Assembly (NCBI GenBank): GCA_023488685.1
Contig: JAMDDR010000016.1
Span: forward strand, 1 to 36,692
Reading direction: 5' to 3'
DNA from: Chloroflexota bacterium
Lineage (GTDB): Bacteria > Chloroflexota > Anaerolineae > J036 > Brachytrichaceae
Length of the DNA stretch: 36,692 nucleotides
The notes beneath the pieces are model-generated. The model had not been told where the DNA came from, did not search any database, and saw only the letters and a list, made by a program, of their open reading frames with translations. The translations under genes were made by a program, and so were the position numbers. This document shows positions 27,973-36,692 of this stretch, piece by piece. The first letter of the stretch is position 1. Each line of letters opens with the position of its first letter.

Positions 27973-28022
27973 AAAGGGTCGCAGTAGAGACGCAAGATCT
28001 TGCGTCTCTACTGCGACCCTTT
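27973..28022. terminator. Perfect 50-bp palindrome, probable bidirectional terminator
   Basis: Bases 27973-28022 form a perfect inverted repeat with no loop, centred on AGATCT at 27995-28000. On the plus strand the stem is followed by Ts (28020-28025), fitting a Rho-independent terminator for the epimerase gene. On the minus strand it lies directly after tRNA-Arg and ends in CCCTTTG. The core GTAGAGACGC and its complement resemble a dispersed palindrome I remember from cyanobacterial and Chloroflexota genomes, so it may also be a mobile repeat unit. A weaker 7-bp stem (27939-27945 with 27966-27972) lies just before it. Confidence 0.8.
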
Positions 28023-28027
28023 TTTAA

Positions 28028-28101
28028 CGCGCCTAGCAGGATTTGAACCCACAACCCCTTGATCCGAAGTCAAGTGCTCTATCCAATTGAGCTATAGGCG
28101 C
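28028..28101 (-). tRNA. tRNA-Arg (anticodon UCG)
   Basis: The minus strand folds as a tRNA. The acceptor stem GCGCCTA (from 28101) pairs perfectly with TAGGCGC (ending at 28029), with discriminator G at 28028. The D-arm starts GCTC. The anticodon stem is CTTGA/TCAAG with loop CTTCGGA, giving anticodon TCG, which reads CGN arginine codons. The T-arm is GTGGG-TTCAAAT-CCTGC. The 3' CCA is not encoded (TTA follows), so it must be added after transcription. The short variable loop is normal for tRNA-Arg. Confidence 0.96.
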
Positions 28102-28112
28102 CAACGGTGACG

Positions 28113-28118
28113 ATTATA
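28113..28118 (-). promoter_or_regulatory. -10 box for tRNA-Arg
   Basis: A perfect TATAAT on the minus strand ends 12 bases before the 5' end of tRNA-Arg, so transcription would start a few bases upstream of the mature tRNA. The -35 region at 17 bases (TAGCAC) is weak. Confidence 0.5.
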
Positions 28119-28124
28119 CTGCAA

Positions 28125-28153
28125 TTGACAGCGCAGTGCTATACCTGTATGAT
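28125..28153 (+). promoter_or_regulatory. Strong sigma70 promoter upstream of the SRP RNA
   Basis: TTGACA (28125-28130) and TATGAT (28148-28153) are separated by exactly 17 bases, a near-perfect sigma70 promoter on the plus strand with start near 28160. It overlaps the tRNA-Arg promoter in the opposite direction. The predicted 5' end of the SRP RNA is about 98 bases downstream, so either a leader is trimmed or a second promoter lies closer. The leader holds a small GGGTG-CCA-CACCC hairpin. Confidence 0.65.
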
Positions 28154-28257
28154 TGCGTGTCGTTGGGTGCCACACCCTCTTGCAGATGAGCGCGCTGGAT
28201 GCACACTACGTAGATAACGAGTCAGCGATCTGGCAAGTTAGTCAATAGAGAAAAGAA

Positions 28258-28398
28258 TGTTTGGTGTGGTTGGCTGTGTTGCTGGGTCTTGTGCGGCGGA
28301 AGCCTTCGAACCCCGCCAGGATCGGAAGATAGCAACGGTAAGGAGTCCCTTTCGGGTGTCACAGGGGTGCCTGGCAACACAGCCAACCACATCAAACA
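28258..28398 (+). ncRNA. ffs: Signal recognition particle RNA, small bacterial type (4.5S-like)
   Basis: The apical part carries the invariant domain IV of SRP RNA: CAGG, then ATC-GGAA-GAT (GGAA tetraloop at 28324-28327), then AGCA, i.e. the symmetric loop bound by the Ffh M-domain. The ends, TGTTTGGTGTGGTTGGCTGT at 28258 and its near-complement finishing at 28398, form one long helix with a few G-U pairs, as expected for the rod-shaped RNA. At about 141 nt it is a little longer than the 114-nt E. coli 4.5S RNA and shows no Alu domain. It acts with Ffh in targeting membrane and secreted proteins. Exact ends are estimated from the pairing. Confidence 0.93.
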
Positions 28399-28472
28399 CA
28401 TGTATCTTGTTAGTGTCTTGTAAGTGAACGGGCGCATGACCTTGGTCGCACCGAGCGATCTCGCCCTTGATC

Positions 28473-29936
28473 ATGTTCATCGGCAATAAACATCGTTTGA
28501 CCCACACATCTCACCAGCCCAAAGCCCGCCCAAGCTGGTTGGCGATTCCTCTTGTCCTGGCGGCACTCAGCACGCTCACGGCCGGCTACCTGAGCACGTT
28601 TACACCAGCCAAGATCATTGACGGCAGCCGTGTCATTGACCTGCAAACCCACCAGACAACAGTAGGTGCAGCGTTGCGCGAGTCAGCCATCGAGTTGCTG
28701 CCGGAAGATAGTGTCTCCCCGGATCTCACTGCCCCTCTGAATCGCAATGACACTATCATCATCAAACGCGCCCGGCTCGTCAGTGTGCGTGTGGATAACC
28801 AGGAGCCTGAGCTAGTGCGCACGCAGAGCAAATCGGTTGCCGAGGTGCTCGAATTGCTCGGTTACAGCCTGGGCGAGCGTGACTTCCTGTCCGTGAACGG
28901 GCAGCCGGTTGGCGAGCTGCCAGATGCCCCGTCTGCTGCAAGCAACAGTCTGGCCGAACCCGTTACCGCAGATATTGATTTCAGGCACGCTGTTGAGCTT
29001 ACCGTTCAGGAACAGGAGCATTCGCCCGTCACCATCTTCACCACCGCGCCAACCATTGGTGAGGCGCTGATGCAGGCTGGCTATACCATCTATCTGGCGG
29101 ACACGGTGCGCCCTTCTCCCGCCGCGCCCGCCCAGTCTGGCACGCATGTCTTCATCACCCGCTCCAGACCGGTTAGTGTATGGGTGGATGGCCGGCGCAT
29201 CAAGACACGCACGCATCGCGCGGTGGTTGCGGACGTCCTGGCCGATTTAAACATTGTCTTATATGGTGAGGACTACGCCAGGCCCGAGCTCAATACTGCT
29301 ATCAGCGACAACACCGAGATCAAGGTGGTTCGCGTGCGGCACGAAGTGGTCATCAACCAGGACGTCATCCCCTTTGAGACACGCTGGGAGGCAAATGTGG
29401 ACCTGGAGTTGGATCACGAAGCGCTGGGGCAGGAAGGGCAACCGGGCGTGCACGAGCGTCGCACGTTGGTGTACTACGAGGACAACGCGGAAATAAAACG
29501 CGAACTGATCGCCGATTTCGTGGCGCGTGAGCCACAAGACAAAATCTATAACTACGGCACCAAAGTCGTGGTGCGCACCATGCAGACCCCCAGCGGTCCG
29601 GTCGAGTACTGGCGTGTCATCCGCATGCTTGCCACCTCCTACTCCGCCAGCACAGCCGGCGTGTCGCGCAGTGCCAGTTATTACGGGCGCGTGCGTTGTG
29701 GTTTTGCCATGCGGTCGGGCATCGTTGCCGTCGACCCACGCCTGATCCCTCTGGGAACGAATGTCTATGTCGACGGCTACGGCGTCGGTAACGCTTGCGA
29801 CACCGGCAGCGCAATCATCGGCAAGCGTATTGACCTGGGATATGACGACAACAATCTACAGCTATGGTATCGCTGGGTCGATGTGTATCTGCTCACGCCG
29901 GTGCCTGCCAATGTTCGCCTAAGTCTCGACGATTAA
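28473..29936 (+). CDS. Cell-wall protein with DUF348, G5 and 3D domains (YabE-like)
   Basis: This protein of about 487 residues has one N-terminal hydrophobic segment (WLAIPLVLAALSTLTAGYL), so it is exported or membrane-anchored. Three ubiquitin-like DUF348 units follow (for example TTVGAALRESAIELL, KSVAEVLELLGYSLG, AVVADVLADLNIVLYGED). Next comes a G5 domain (VINQDVIPFETRW through VREPQDKIYNYGTK-like sequence), which binds glycans. The C-terminal 3D domain has the three conserved Asp in GIVAVDPRLIPLGT, YGVGNACDTGSAI and KRIDLGYDDN, a double-psi barrel related to lytic transglycosylases. It probably trims peptidoglycan. ATG 28473 is chosen over TTG 28467; no Shine-Dalgarno is seen. It lies 6 bases before ksgA, much as yabE precedes rnmV-ksgA in Bacillus. 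Confidence 0.88.
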   Translation: MFIGNKHRLTHTSHQPKARPSWLAIPLVLAALSTLTAGYLSTFTPAKIIDGSRVIDLQTHQTTVGAALRESAIELLPEDSVSPDLTAPLNRNDTIIIKRARLVSVRVDNQEPELVRTQSKSVAEVLELLGYSLGERDFLSVNGQPVGELPDAPSAASNSLAEPVTADIDFRHAVELTVQEQEHSPVTIFTTAPTIGEALMQAGYTIYLADTVRPSPAAPAQSGTHVFITRSRPVSVWVDGRRIKTRTHRAVVADVLADLNIVLYGEDYARPELNTAISDNTEIKVVRVRHEVVINQDVIPFETRWEANVDLELDHEALGQEGQPGVHERRTLVYYEDNAEIKRELIADFVAREPQDKIYNYGTKVVVRTMQTPSGPVEYWRVIRMLATSYSASTAGVSRSASYYGRVRCGFAMRSGIVAVDPRLIPLGTNVYVDGYGVGNACDTGSAIIGKRIDLGYDDNNLQLWYRWVDVYLLTPVPANVRLSLDD

Positions 29937-29942
29937 ACAGGC

Positions 29943-30875
29943 ATGACAACAACCACCAGCATACGTGACCGGCTGCGCCAGCTTGGTATCACGCCCCGCA
30001 AGTCATTGGGCCAGAATTTTTTGACTGATGATCAAACTGCCCAGCGCATCGTCCGCTATGCCGGGATTGCGCCCGAAGACACGATCATCGAAATCGGTCC
30101 TGGCATCGGTGCGCTCACCCGTCACCTGGTGACCCAGGCGGCGCATGTCATCGCCATCGAAATCGATCGTAGCTTGATTCCGGTGCTTGAGCAGGAACTG
30201 GGCCAGCCAGCTAATCTGGCCATTGTCCAGGCCGATGCGCTCGAAGCGGACTTTGCAACACTGGCCGGCACAAGTCGCGCCGTGCGATTTGTGGGCAACC
30301 TTCCTTATTACATCACATCGGCGGTGATCCGGCGTATGTTGGAAACGCCGCTGCCAGTGCGTGCAATTGTGCTGACGGTGCAACTCGAAGTGGCGCACCG
30401 CATGACTGCCCAACCGGACGATATGAGTCTCTTAGCTGTCAGCGTGCAGTTCTACGGTCAGCCTGAGTTGCTGGCACGTCTGAGCCCATCTGCCTTTTAT
30501 CCGCAGCCCGATGTGGATTCTGCTGTCGTGCGCATCATTCCGCATCAGCAGCCGCTGGCTGCCAATCCGGCCACGCTGTTCACCCTGGCGCGCGCGGGTT
30601 TTAGCCAGCGCCGCAAGCAACTGCGCAACACGCTGGCCGCTGGGTTGCATTGGAGTAAAGCCCAGGCCGATGATCTCCTTGCCCAGGCGGGTATTAACCC
30701 TGCCCGGCGCGCGGAAACGCTCAGCATGGATGATTGGGTCCAGTTGTCAAAGGCCTATGCTCAGGTGGTGGATGGTTTGGATGGCAATGTAAAGCGGTCG
30801 CTGAGCGCAGAGAGTGTCTCGGCCAAAAGCGGGGCTGAGCAGGCACCCAACGCCGCAAATGCCACCGAGCTGTAG
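29943..30875 (+). CDS. rsmA: 16S rRNA adenine(1518/1519)-N6-dimethyltransferase
   Basis: This 310-residue enzyme (also called KsgA) dimethylates two adjacent adenosines in the 3'-end hairpin of 16S rRNA late in small-subunit assembly. The start PRKSLGQNFLTDDQTAQRIV is the family N-terminus. SAM motif I is EIGPGIGALTRHL, and the catalytic NLPYY is at residues 119-123. FSQRRKQLRNTL and GINPARRAETLSMDDWVQL mark the C-terminal domain. The family normally ends near there; this protein has about 35 extra residues (VVDGLDGNVKRSLSAESVSA and on) whose codons lie antisense to the 3' end of the convergent phosphatase gene, an overlap of 115 bases. Probably co-transcribed with the 3D-domain gene 6 bases upstream. 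Confidence 0.96.
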   Translation: MTTTTSIRDRLRQLGITPRKSLGQNFLTDDQTAQRIVRYAGIAPEDTIIEIGPGIGALTRHLVTQAAHVIAIEIDRSLIPVLEQELGQPANLAIVQADALEADFATLAGTSRAVRFVGNLPYYITSAVIRRMLETPLPVRAIVLTVQLEVAHRMTAQPDDMSLLAVSVQFYGQPELLARLSPSAFYPQPDVDSAVVRIIPHQQPLAANPATLFTLARAGFSQRRKQLRNTLAAGLHWSKAQADDLLAQAGINPARRAETLSMDDWVQLSKAYAQVVDGLDGNVKRSLSAESVSAKSGAEQAPNAANATEL

Positions 30876-31864
30876 TCAACCCCCGCCCGCAACGGGAAGA
30901 TGCCACCTGGGTAGTTGGTCACAATCTGCCCGCCGGCCTCCTCAATGATCGGCCACAGCGCTGCCACGTCCCAGACGTGCACGGTCGAATCATACGCGCC
31001 AACGCAGGCACCACAGGCCAGCATGGCAAAATCAAACCCACTGGAGCCGGGCAGGCGCAGCTTGCAAGGAATCTTCAATTGTCCCTGCTTCAGCGAGCGT
31101 GTGCCACAACTGAACAATTGAGTGCTGGTGAGGGATTGATCGACGGCCACACGGATGGGACCGTCGCCGTAGCCGATCTCGGTTTTGCGCCAGGCACCCT
31201 GATTGTGCGCTGCGTATAACTGCTGCCCGACCGGGGGAAACTCGGCCACACCAAGCACCGGATAGCCGTGGTGAAGCAACGCGATCAACACACCCCAGCA
31301 AGGAAAGCCCCAGGCAAAGTTGGTGGTGCCATCAATCGGGTCGATGACCCAGCACCACTCCTCACCGTGATAAACCTTCTCGCCTTCTTCCGATAACACG
31401 CCGTGCTCGGGGTAGCGTGCCTGCAGCGCCTCGCCCAGCTTCTGATTGGCCTCGATATCGGATGCCGTGACGAGCGTTCCATCTTTTTTGAACGAGGCAA
31501 TCAGTTGCCCACTGGCAAATTTGAGTTGTTGGCCAGTCTGGTGCGCCAGTTCCCGCGCCATGTTCAGCGCTCCATCCGGGAGGGTGATTGTTGAAATGGC
31601 AGAAGTGGGCTGTAACAGGGCTGCAGACGCATTACCTGTGTTTGGCGGTGCGCCAACAGAGGTTGAACATTGTTCTGTATTGATAATCGTTAATGCAAAT
31701 TGTGCTGCGATGCGTTGTTCCTTGATCCGTTCCGGATCCTCAATGACGCGCAGGAGCAGGGCTTTAACGGTAACCTGCTCTTCGGCATTCAATGACGCCC
31801 AGGCTTTGCGCACGGAGGACCCATCTTCGCTAAAGATACCTTCCCAAAGTTGTTGTAGATCCAT
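30761..31864 (-). CDS. Inositol monophosphatase family protein
   Basis: From ATG 31864 the protein has 367 residues. The metal-dependent phosphatase core shows all family motifs: LSEEGEKVYHG (metal-binding Glu), WVIDPIDGTTNFAWGFPCWG (DPIDGTTNF), and the C-terminal WDVAALWPIIEEAGG. Members hydrolyse inositol phosphate, histidinol phosphate, fructose-1,6-bisphosphate or PAP, and the exact substrate cannot be told. About 90 residues precede the usual domain (LWEGIFSEDGSSVRKAWASL through AAQFALTII), a helical extension not found in the E. coli or human enzymes. The open frame runs further upstream into tgt, but that part looks out of frame and is rejected. It is separated from tgt by 31 bases on the same strand. 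Confidence 0.9.
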   Translation of the reverse strand: MDLQQLWEGIFSEDGSSVRKAWASLNAEEQVTVKALLLRVIEDPERIKEQRIAAQFALTIINTEQCSTSVGAPPNTGNASAALLQPTSAISTITLPDGALNMARELAHQTGQQLKFASGQLIASFKKDGTLVTASDIEANQKLGEALQARYPEHGVLSEEGEKVYHGEEWCWVIDPIDGTTNFAWGFPCWGVLIALLHHGYPVLGVAEFPPVGQQLYAAHNQGAWRKTEIGYGDGPIRVAVDQSLTSTQLFSCGTRSLKQGQLKIPCKLRLPGSSGFDFAMLACGACVGAYDSTVHVWDVAALWPIIEEAGGQIVTNYPGGIFPLRAGVDYSSVAFAALGACSAPLLAETLSALSDRFTLPSKPSTT

Positions 31865-31895
31865 AGTTTCATTGAACCAGTAGAACGAGACCGAA

Positions 31896-34407
<2,512 letters not shown>

Positions 34408-34577
34408 ACCAAAGTGTTTGTTTAAAACAGGTGCCCAATCCTAATCCCGATCCTGATCGTCGCCTATGTTCTTACCAAATATGCAATTAAACACGCGAAA
34501 GCCTTGAAGAACATGAGAATGGATGTGCTGATCCCTTATTTGGCTTATGGTACCCCATTGGTGTATCGTTGTAGCCA
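34408..34577. other. Divergent intergenic region between the adaptor gene and murF-alr
   Basis: These 170 bases hold no gene I can support. Near 34437-34460 there is a degenerate hexamer repeat (AATCCT, AATCCC, GATCCT, GATCGT). The region must contain promoters in both directions, but I see no convincing -35/-10 pair. The murF start lacks a Shine-Dalgarno, and an in-frame TAG at 34572 rules out an earlier start. Confidence 0.5.
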
Positions 34578-36692
34578 ATGATCCGGCTTACCGACTTACT
34601 TGCCGCCACCGGCGCTTCTGTTGACGGTGCATCACCGGGCACGGGCGAAACGACCTTCTCAGGCTTTTGTTTCGACTCGCGCCGCGCACAACCGGGTGAG
34701 CTGTTCGTCGCGCTCAAGACTGATCGTGGCGACGGTCACGATTTCATCGCCGAAGCCCTGGCGCGCGGTTGCGCGGGGGCGTTGGTCGATGGGGGGCGAT
34801 GGAAGGCGCACGATGGCCCATCTGTCCGCCATCCTTTGTCAGTCGTCATCTCTGTTCCTGACACCTTCCGCGCCTTGACCGACTATGCCGCCTACGTCGT
34901 GCGCCAGCGCAAGCTGCCCATCGTCGCCGTCACCGGCAGTGTGGGCAAAACCAGCACGCGTGAGGCGGTGGCTGCCGTGCTCTCCAGGAAATACCATGTT
35001 TTCCGCAACCCGGCCAATTTCAACGGGCGGCTGGGATTGCCGATTGCGTTGGGGGCGCTCGAACCCCAACACGACATGCTTGTGCTGGAAATGGCCACCG
35101 ACACCCCAGGTGAGATCACTGAATTGTGCGCCATCGCACCACCGCAGGTGGGCATCGTCACGCGTGTGAGCGAGGCACACCTCGCGTACTTCGGTTCGCT
35201 CGATGCCATCGCGCGCGAGAAAGGCGCGCTCGTCGAGGCGCTGCCGCCAGACGGGTTTGCCATCCTCAACCAGGACGACCCGCGCGTGTGGGCAATGCGC
35301 ACGCGTACGCGCGCGCAGGTGCGCGGCGTTACGGCACCCTCGCCGCTCGATCTCTCTGCGGCTATTGCCACGGAGGCCGGCCGGCATTTCGGCGTCTCCG
35401 GCGTGGATATCGCCACAGCCCTGCATGATCTGCCACCATTGCACGGGCGCATGAACGTGTTGCGTGGCGTGAACGGCATCACGCTGATCGACGACACGTT
35501 TTCCGCCAATCCCGCGTCCATGCGGGCTGCGATTGAGGCGGTCACTGGTGGCCGGCCGCTGGTCGCTGGTGGCTGGTTACGCGCCAACCCTGTTGGCACT
35601 GTCGCTGGTGATCGCGCCCCTGAATCTCCAATCTCCAATACCCAATCTCGTGTTTTTCTCATCCTGGGCGACATGGACCAACTGGGAGATGACAGCACCC
35701 GTTTGCACCGCGACATCGGTACTCTCATCCCCAATCTCGCTCAGAACGCTGAGCCGCAATCTCGCCCAGTACGCTGGGGCGCAATCTCGCCCAGCACTCC
35801 GGGGCGCAATCTCTATCTCATTACCTACGGCGAGCTTGCTCACCACATCGCCGATGCTGCGCTGGACGCCGGCATGGATTCGGCTCACATCATCACCACC
35901 TACGTCACGCGAGACGCCATCGACTACGTCAAGCAACACGCCTACCCCGGCGATGTGGTGCTGGTGAAAGGCGACACGAGCATGCGCATGGAGCGCATCG
36001 TGGCTGCGTTGCTGGCAGACCCGGCGGATGTTGGCCAATTGGTGCGCCAGGAACCGGGCTGGGAATCAGTGCGCGTGGCAAAGCCGGCGCGTCCCACCTG
36101 GCTGGAGGTCGATCTCGACGCCATTGCCCATAATGTGCGCACCCTTAAGCGATACGTCGGCGACGGTGTGGCATTGATGGCAGTGCTCAAGGCCGATGGC
36201 TACGGACACGGCGCGGTGAAGGTGGCGCGTACGGCGCTCAACAATGGAGCCGGTTTCTGCGGCGTGGCCTCGTTAAACGAGGCCACCGTGTTACGTTCGG
36301 CCAATATCGACGAACCGATCCTGGTGTTGGGTTATACGCCGGCGTGGCACGCTCGCGATGCCTTGCTGCGCGACGTCAGCGTGACCCTCTACGACCTCGA
36401 CATTGCGCGTGCCTTCTCGCGCGCGGCGCTGGAATTGCACCGGACGGCCAGAGTGCACATCAAGGTGGATAGTGGCATGGGCCGGTTAGGTGTGCTGCCC
36501 GAACAGGCCGCCGCGTTCATTCGTGCCGTGGCCGCGCTGCCGGGGATTGCCATCGAGGGGATCTTTACTCATTTTTGCTGTTCTGACAGCGATCCGGACT
36601 ATACGCGTCTGCAATTGGAGCGTTTTTTGCAGGTGCTCAAGGAAGCGGGCATTCCGGCTACATCCGGCGGCGCTCCCTCTGCAGAGCGCCAT
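34578..36692 (+). CDS. MurF-alanine racemase fusion (partial, 3' end off window)
   Basis: A single frame runs 705 codons to the edge without a stop. Residues 1-495 are MurF, which joins D-Ala-D-Ala to the UDP-MurNAc-tripeptide with ATP: FSGFCFDSRRAQPGELFVAL, the P-loop VTGSVGKTSTREAV (about 118-126), NPANFNGRLGLPIAL and LIDDTFSANPASMRAA. From residue 513 an alanine racemase begins (RPTWLEVDLDAIAHNVRTL), with the pyridoxal-phosphate Lys538 in LKADGYGHGAV and VDSGMGRLGV. The racemase supplies D-Ala for the ligase partner, so the fusion joins two steps of one pathway. Such MurF-Alr fusions are known in Bacteroidota. The MurF part carries in-frame insertions built from short tandem repeats (35545-35579, 35623-35650, 35732-35813) around the conserved FLILGDMDQLG segment. 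The racemase C-terminus with its catalytic tyrosine is not visible. Confidence 0.93.
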   Translation, partial: MIRLTDLLAATGASVDGASPGTGETTFSGFCFDSRRAQPGELFVALKTDRGDGHDFIAEALARGCAGALVDGGRWKAHDGPSVRHPLSVVISVPDTFRALTDYAAYVVRQRKLPIVAVTGSVGKTSTREAVAAVLSRKYHVFRNPANFNGRLGLPIALGALEPQHDMLVLEMATDTPGEITELCAIAPPQVGIVTRVSEAHLAYFGSLDAIAREKGALVEALPPDGFAILNQDDPRVWAMRTRTRAQVRGVTAPSPLDLSAAIATEAGRHFGVSGVDIATALHDLPPLHGRMNVLRGVNGITLIDDTFSANPASMRAAIEAVTGGRPLVAGGWLRANPVGTVAGDRAPESPISNTQSRVFLILGDMDQLGDDSTRLHRDIGTLIPNLAQNAEPQSRPVRWGAISPSTPGRNLYLITYGELAHHIADAALDAGMDSAHIITTYVTRDAIDYVKQHAYPGDVVLVKGDTSMRMERIVAALLADPADVGQLVRQEPGWESVRVAKPARPTWLEVDLDAIAHNVRTLKRYVGDGVALMAVLKADGYGHGAVKVARTALNNGAGFCGVASLNEATVLRSANIDEPILVLGYTPAWHARDALLRDVSVTLYDLDIARAFSRAALELHRTARVHIKVDSGMGRLGVLPEQAAAFIRAVAALPGIAIEGIFTHFCCSDSDPDYTRLQLERFLQVLKEAGIPATSGGAPSAERH
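35545..35579. repeat. Heptanucleotide repeat in murF (CTGGTnn type)
   Basis: Five 7-base units: CTGGTGG, CCGGCCG, CTGGTCG, CTGGTGG, CTGGTTA. They encode MurF residues 323-334 (TGGRPLVAGGWL region), directly after the conserved IDDTFSANPASMRAAIEA segment and where other MurF proteins have only a short loop. Confidence 0.7.
35623..35650. repeat. Heptanucleotide repeat in murF (AATCTCC type)
   Basis: Four 7-base units: AATCTCC, AATCTCC, AATACCC, AATCTCG. They encode PESPISNTQSR just before the conserved VFLILGDMDQLG. Seven is not a multiple of three, so each unit is read in a different frame. Confidence 0.8.
35732..35813. repeat. Three 25-bp tandem repeats in murF, each with an inverted repeat
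   Basis: Units 35732-35756, 35757-35781 and 35782-35806 each begin CAATCTCGC, with a further CAATCTC at 35807. Three times 25 equals 75 bases, so the frame is kept and the same DNA is read in three frames (NLAQNAEP, QSRPVRWG, AISPSTPG). Unit 1 contains GCTCAG-aacg-CTGAGC and unit 2 GCCCAG-tacg-CTGGGGC, so changes in one arm are matched in the other. Confidence 0.82.

Noticed and set aside
28258..28398. A long hairpin considered as a terminator or an inverted-repeat element.
   Set aside because: The apical CAGG / GGAA tetraloop / AGCA arrangement identifies it as SRP RNA.
34839..35734. Long open frames on the minus strand opposite murF (up to 280 codons).
   Set aside because: They are antisense shadows in high-GC coding sequence with no recognisable domain; the plus strand shows clear MurF motifs.
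36640..36692. A possible frameshift in the racemase part at the right edge (the expected HAANSAA-like segment is not obvious).
   Set aside because: Too few residues remain before the window edge to judge.

Overview
The window looks like a chromosomal segment of a bacterium, most likely a member of the Chloroflexota (Anaerolineae or Caldilineae-like). That assignment is an inference from style, not from a search. It rests on an M16 peptidase pair, a MurF-Alr fusion, a G5/3D-domain protein directly before rsmA, in-frame heptanucleotide repeat tracts, scarce Shine-Dalgarno sites, and a secreted FG-GAP protein with an aromatic/proline C-terminal tail. No phage, insertion sequence or CRISPR array is visible.

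Layout. (1) 1-5536, minus strand: a compact run reading from a ComEA-like helix-hairpin-helix lipoprotein through aspartate-semialdehyde dehydrogenase and UDP-glucose 6-dehydrogenase (ATGA overlap) to an M16 pair, one member with the zinc motif and one without. The last is cut by the window edge. (2) 5608-17277, plus strand: a surface-polysaccharide cluster. It holds a methyltransferase with a coiled-coil tail, an RmlD-type reductase, an O-antigen ABC ATPase with a carbohydrate-binding C-terminus (Wzt), several GT4 and GT2 glycosyltransferases, a FkbM methyltransferase, and two small stand-alone coiled-coil proteins. Many genes overlap by 1-4 bases. (3) 17419-21410: a secreted FG-GAP beta-propeller protein, a GT-C type membrane protein, and a convergent GT2. 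(4) 21539-27920: a second polysaccharide run (methyltransferase, GT2, two GT4), ending in an RfbE/CDP-paratose 2-epimerase family enzyme interrupted by a 427-residue intein. (5) 27921-28472: a non-coding stretch with a perfect 50-bp palindrome, tRNA-Arg(UCG) on the minus strand, back-to-back promoters and a small signal recognition particle RNA. (6) 28473-36692: housekeeping and envelope genes: the G5/3D protein, rsmA/ksgA, an inositol-monophosphatase family enzyme (antisense overlap with ksgA), tgt, a HlyD/MacA-type adaptor, and a MurF-alanine racemase fusion running off the right edge.

How the genes fit together. UDP-glucose dehydrogenase, RmlD and the RfbE-type epimerase would supply activated sugars. 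The glycosyltransferases would assemble a chain. Wzt would couple its export to ATP hydrolysis. The methyltransferases may modify or cap the chain, by analogy with Wzt/WbdD systems. No Wzm permease is present here.

The most notable items are the intein in the epimerase, a Y-x7-Q-x3-N module shared by three polysaccharide-cluster proteins, and repeat-derived in-frame insertions inside murF and the M16 genes. All function calls come from reading motifs by eye; no homology search was run.
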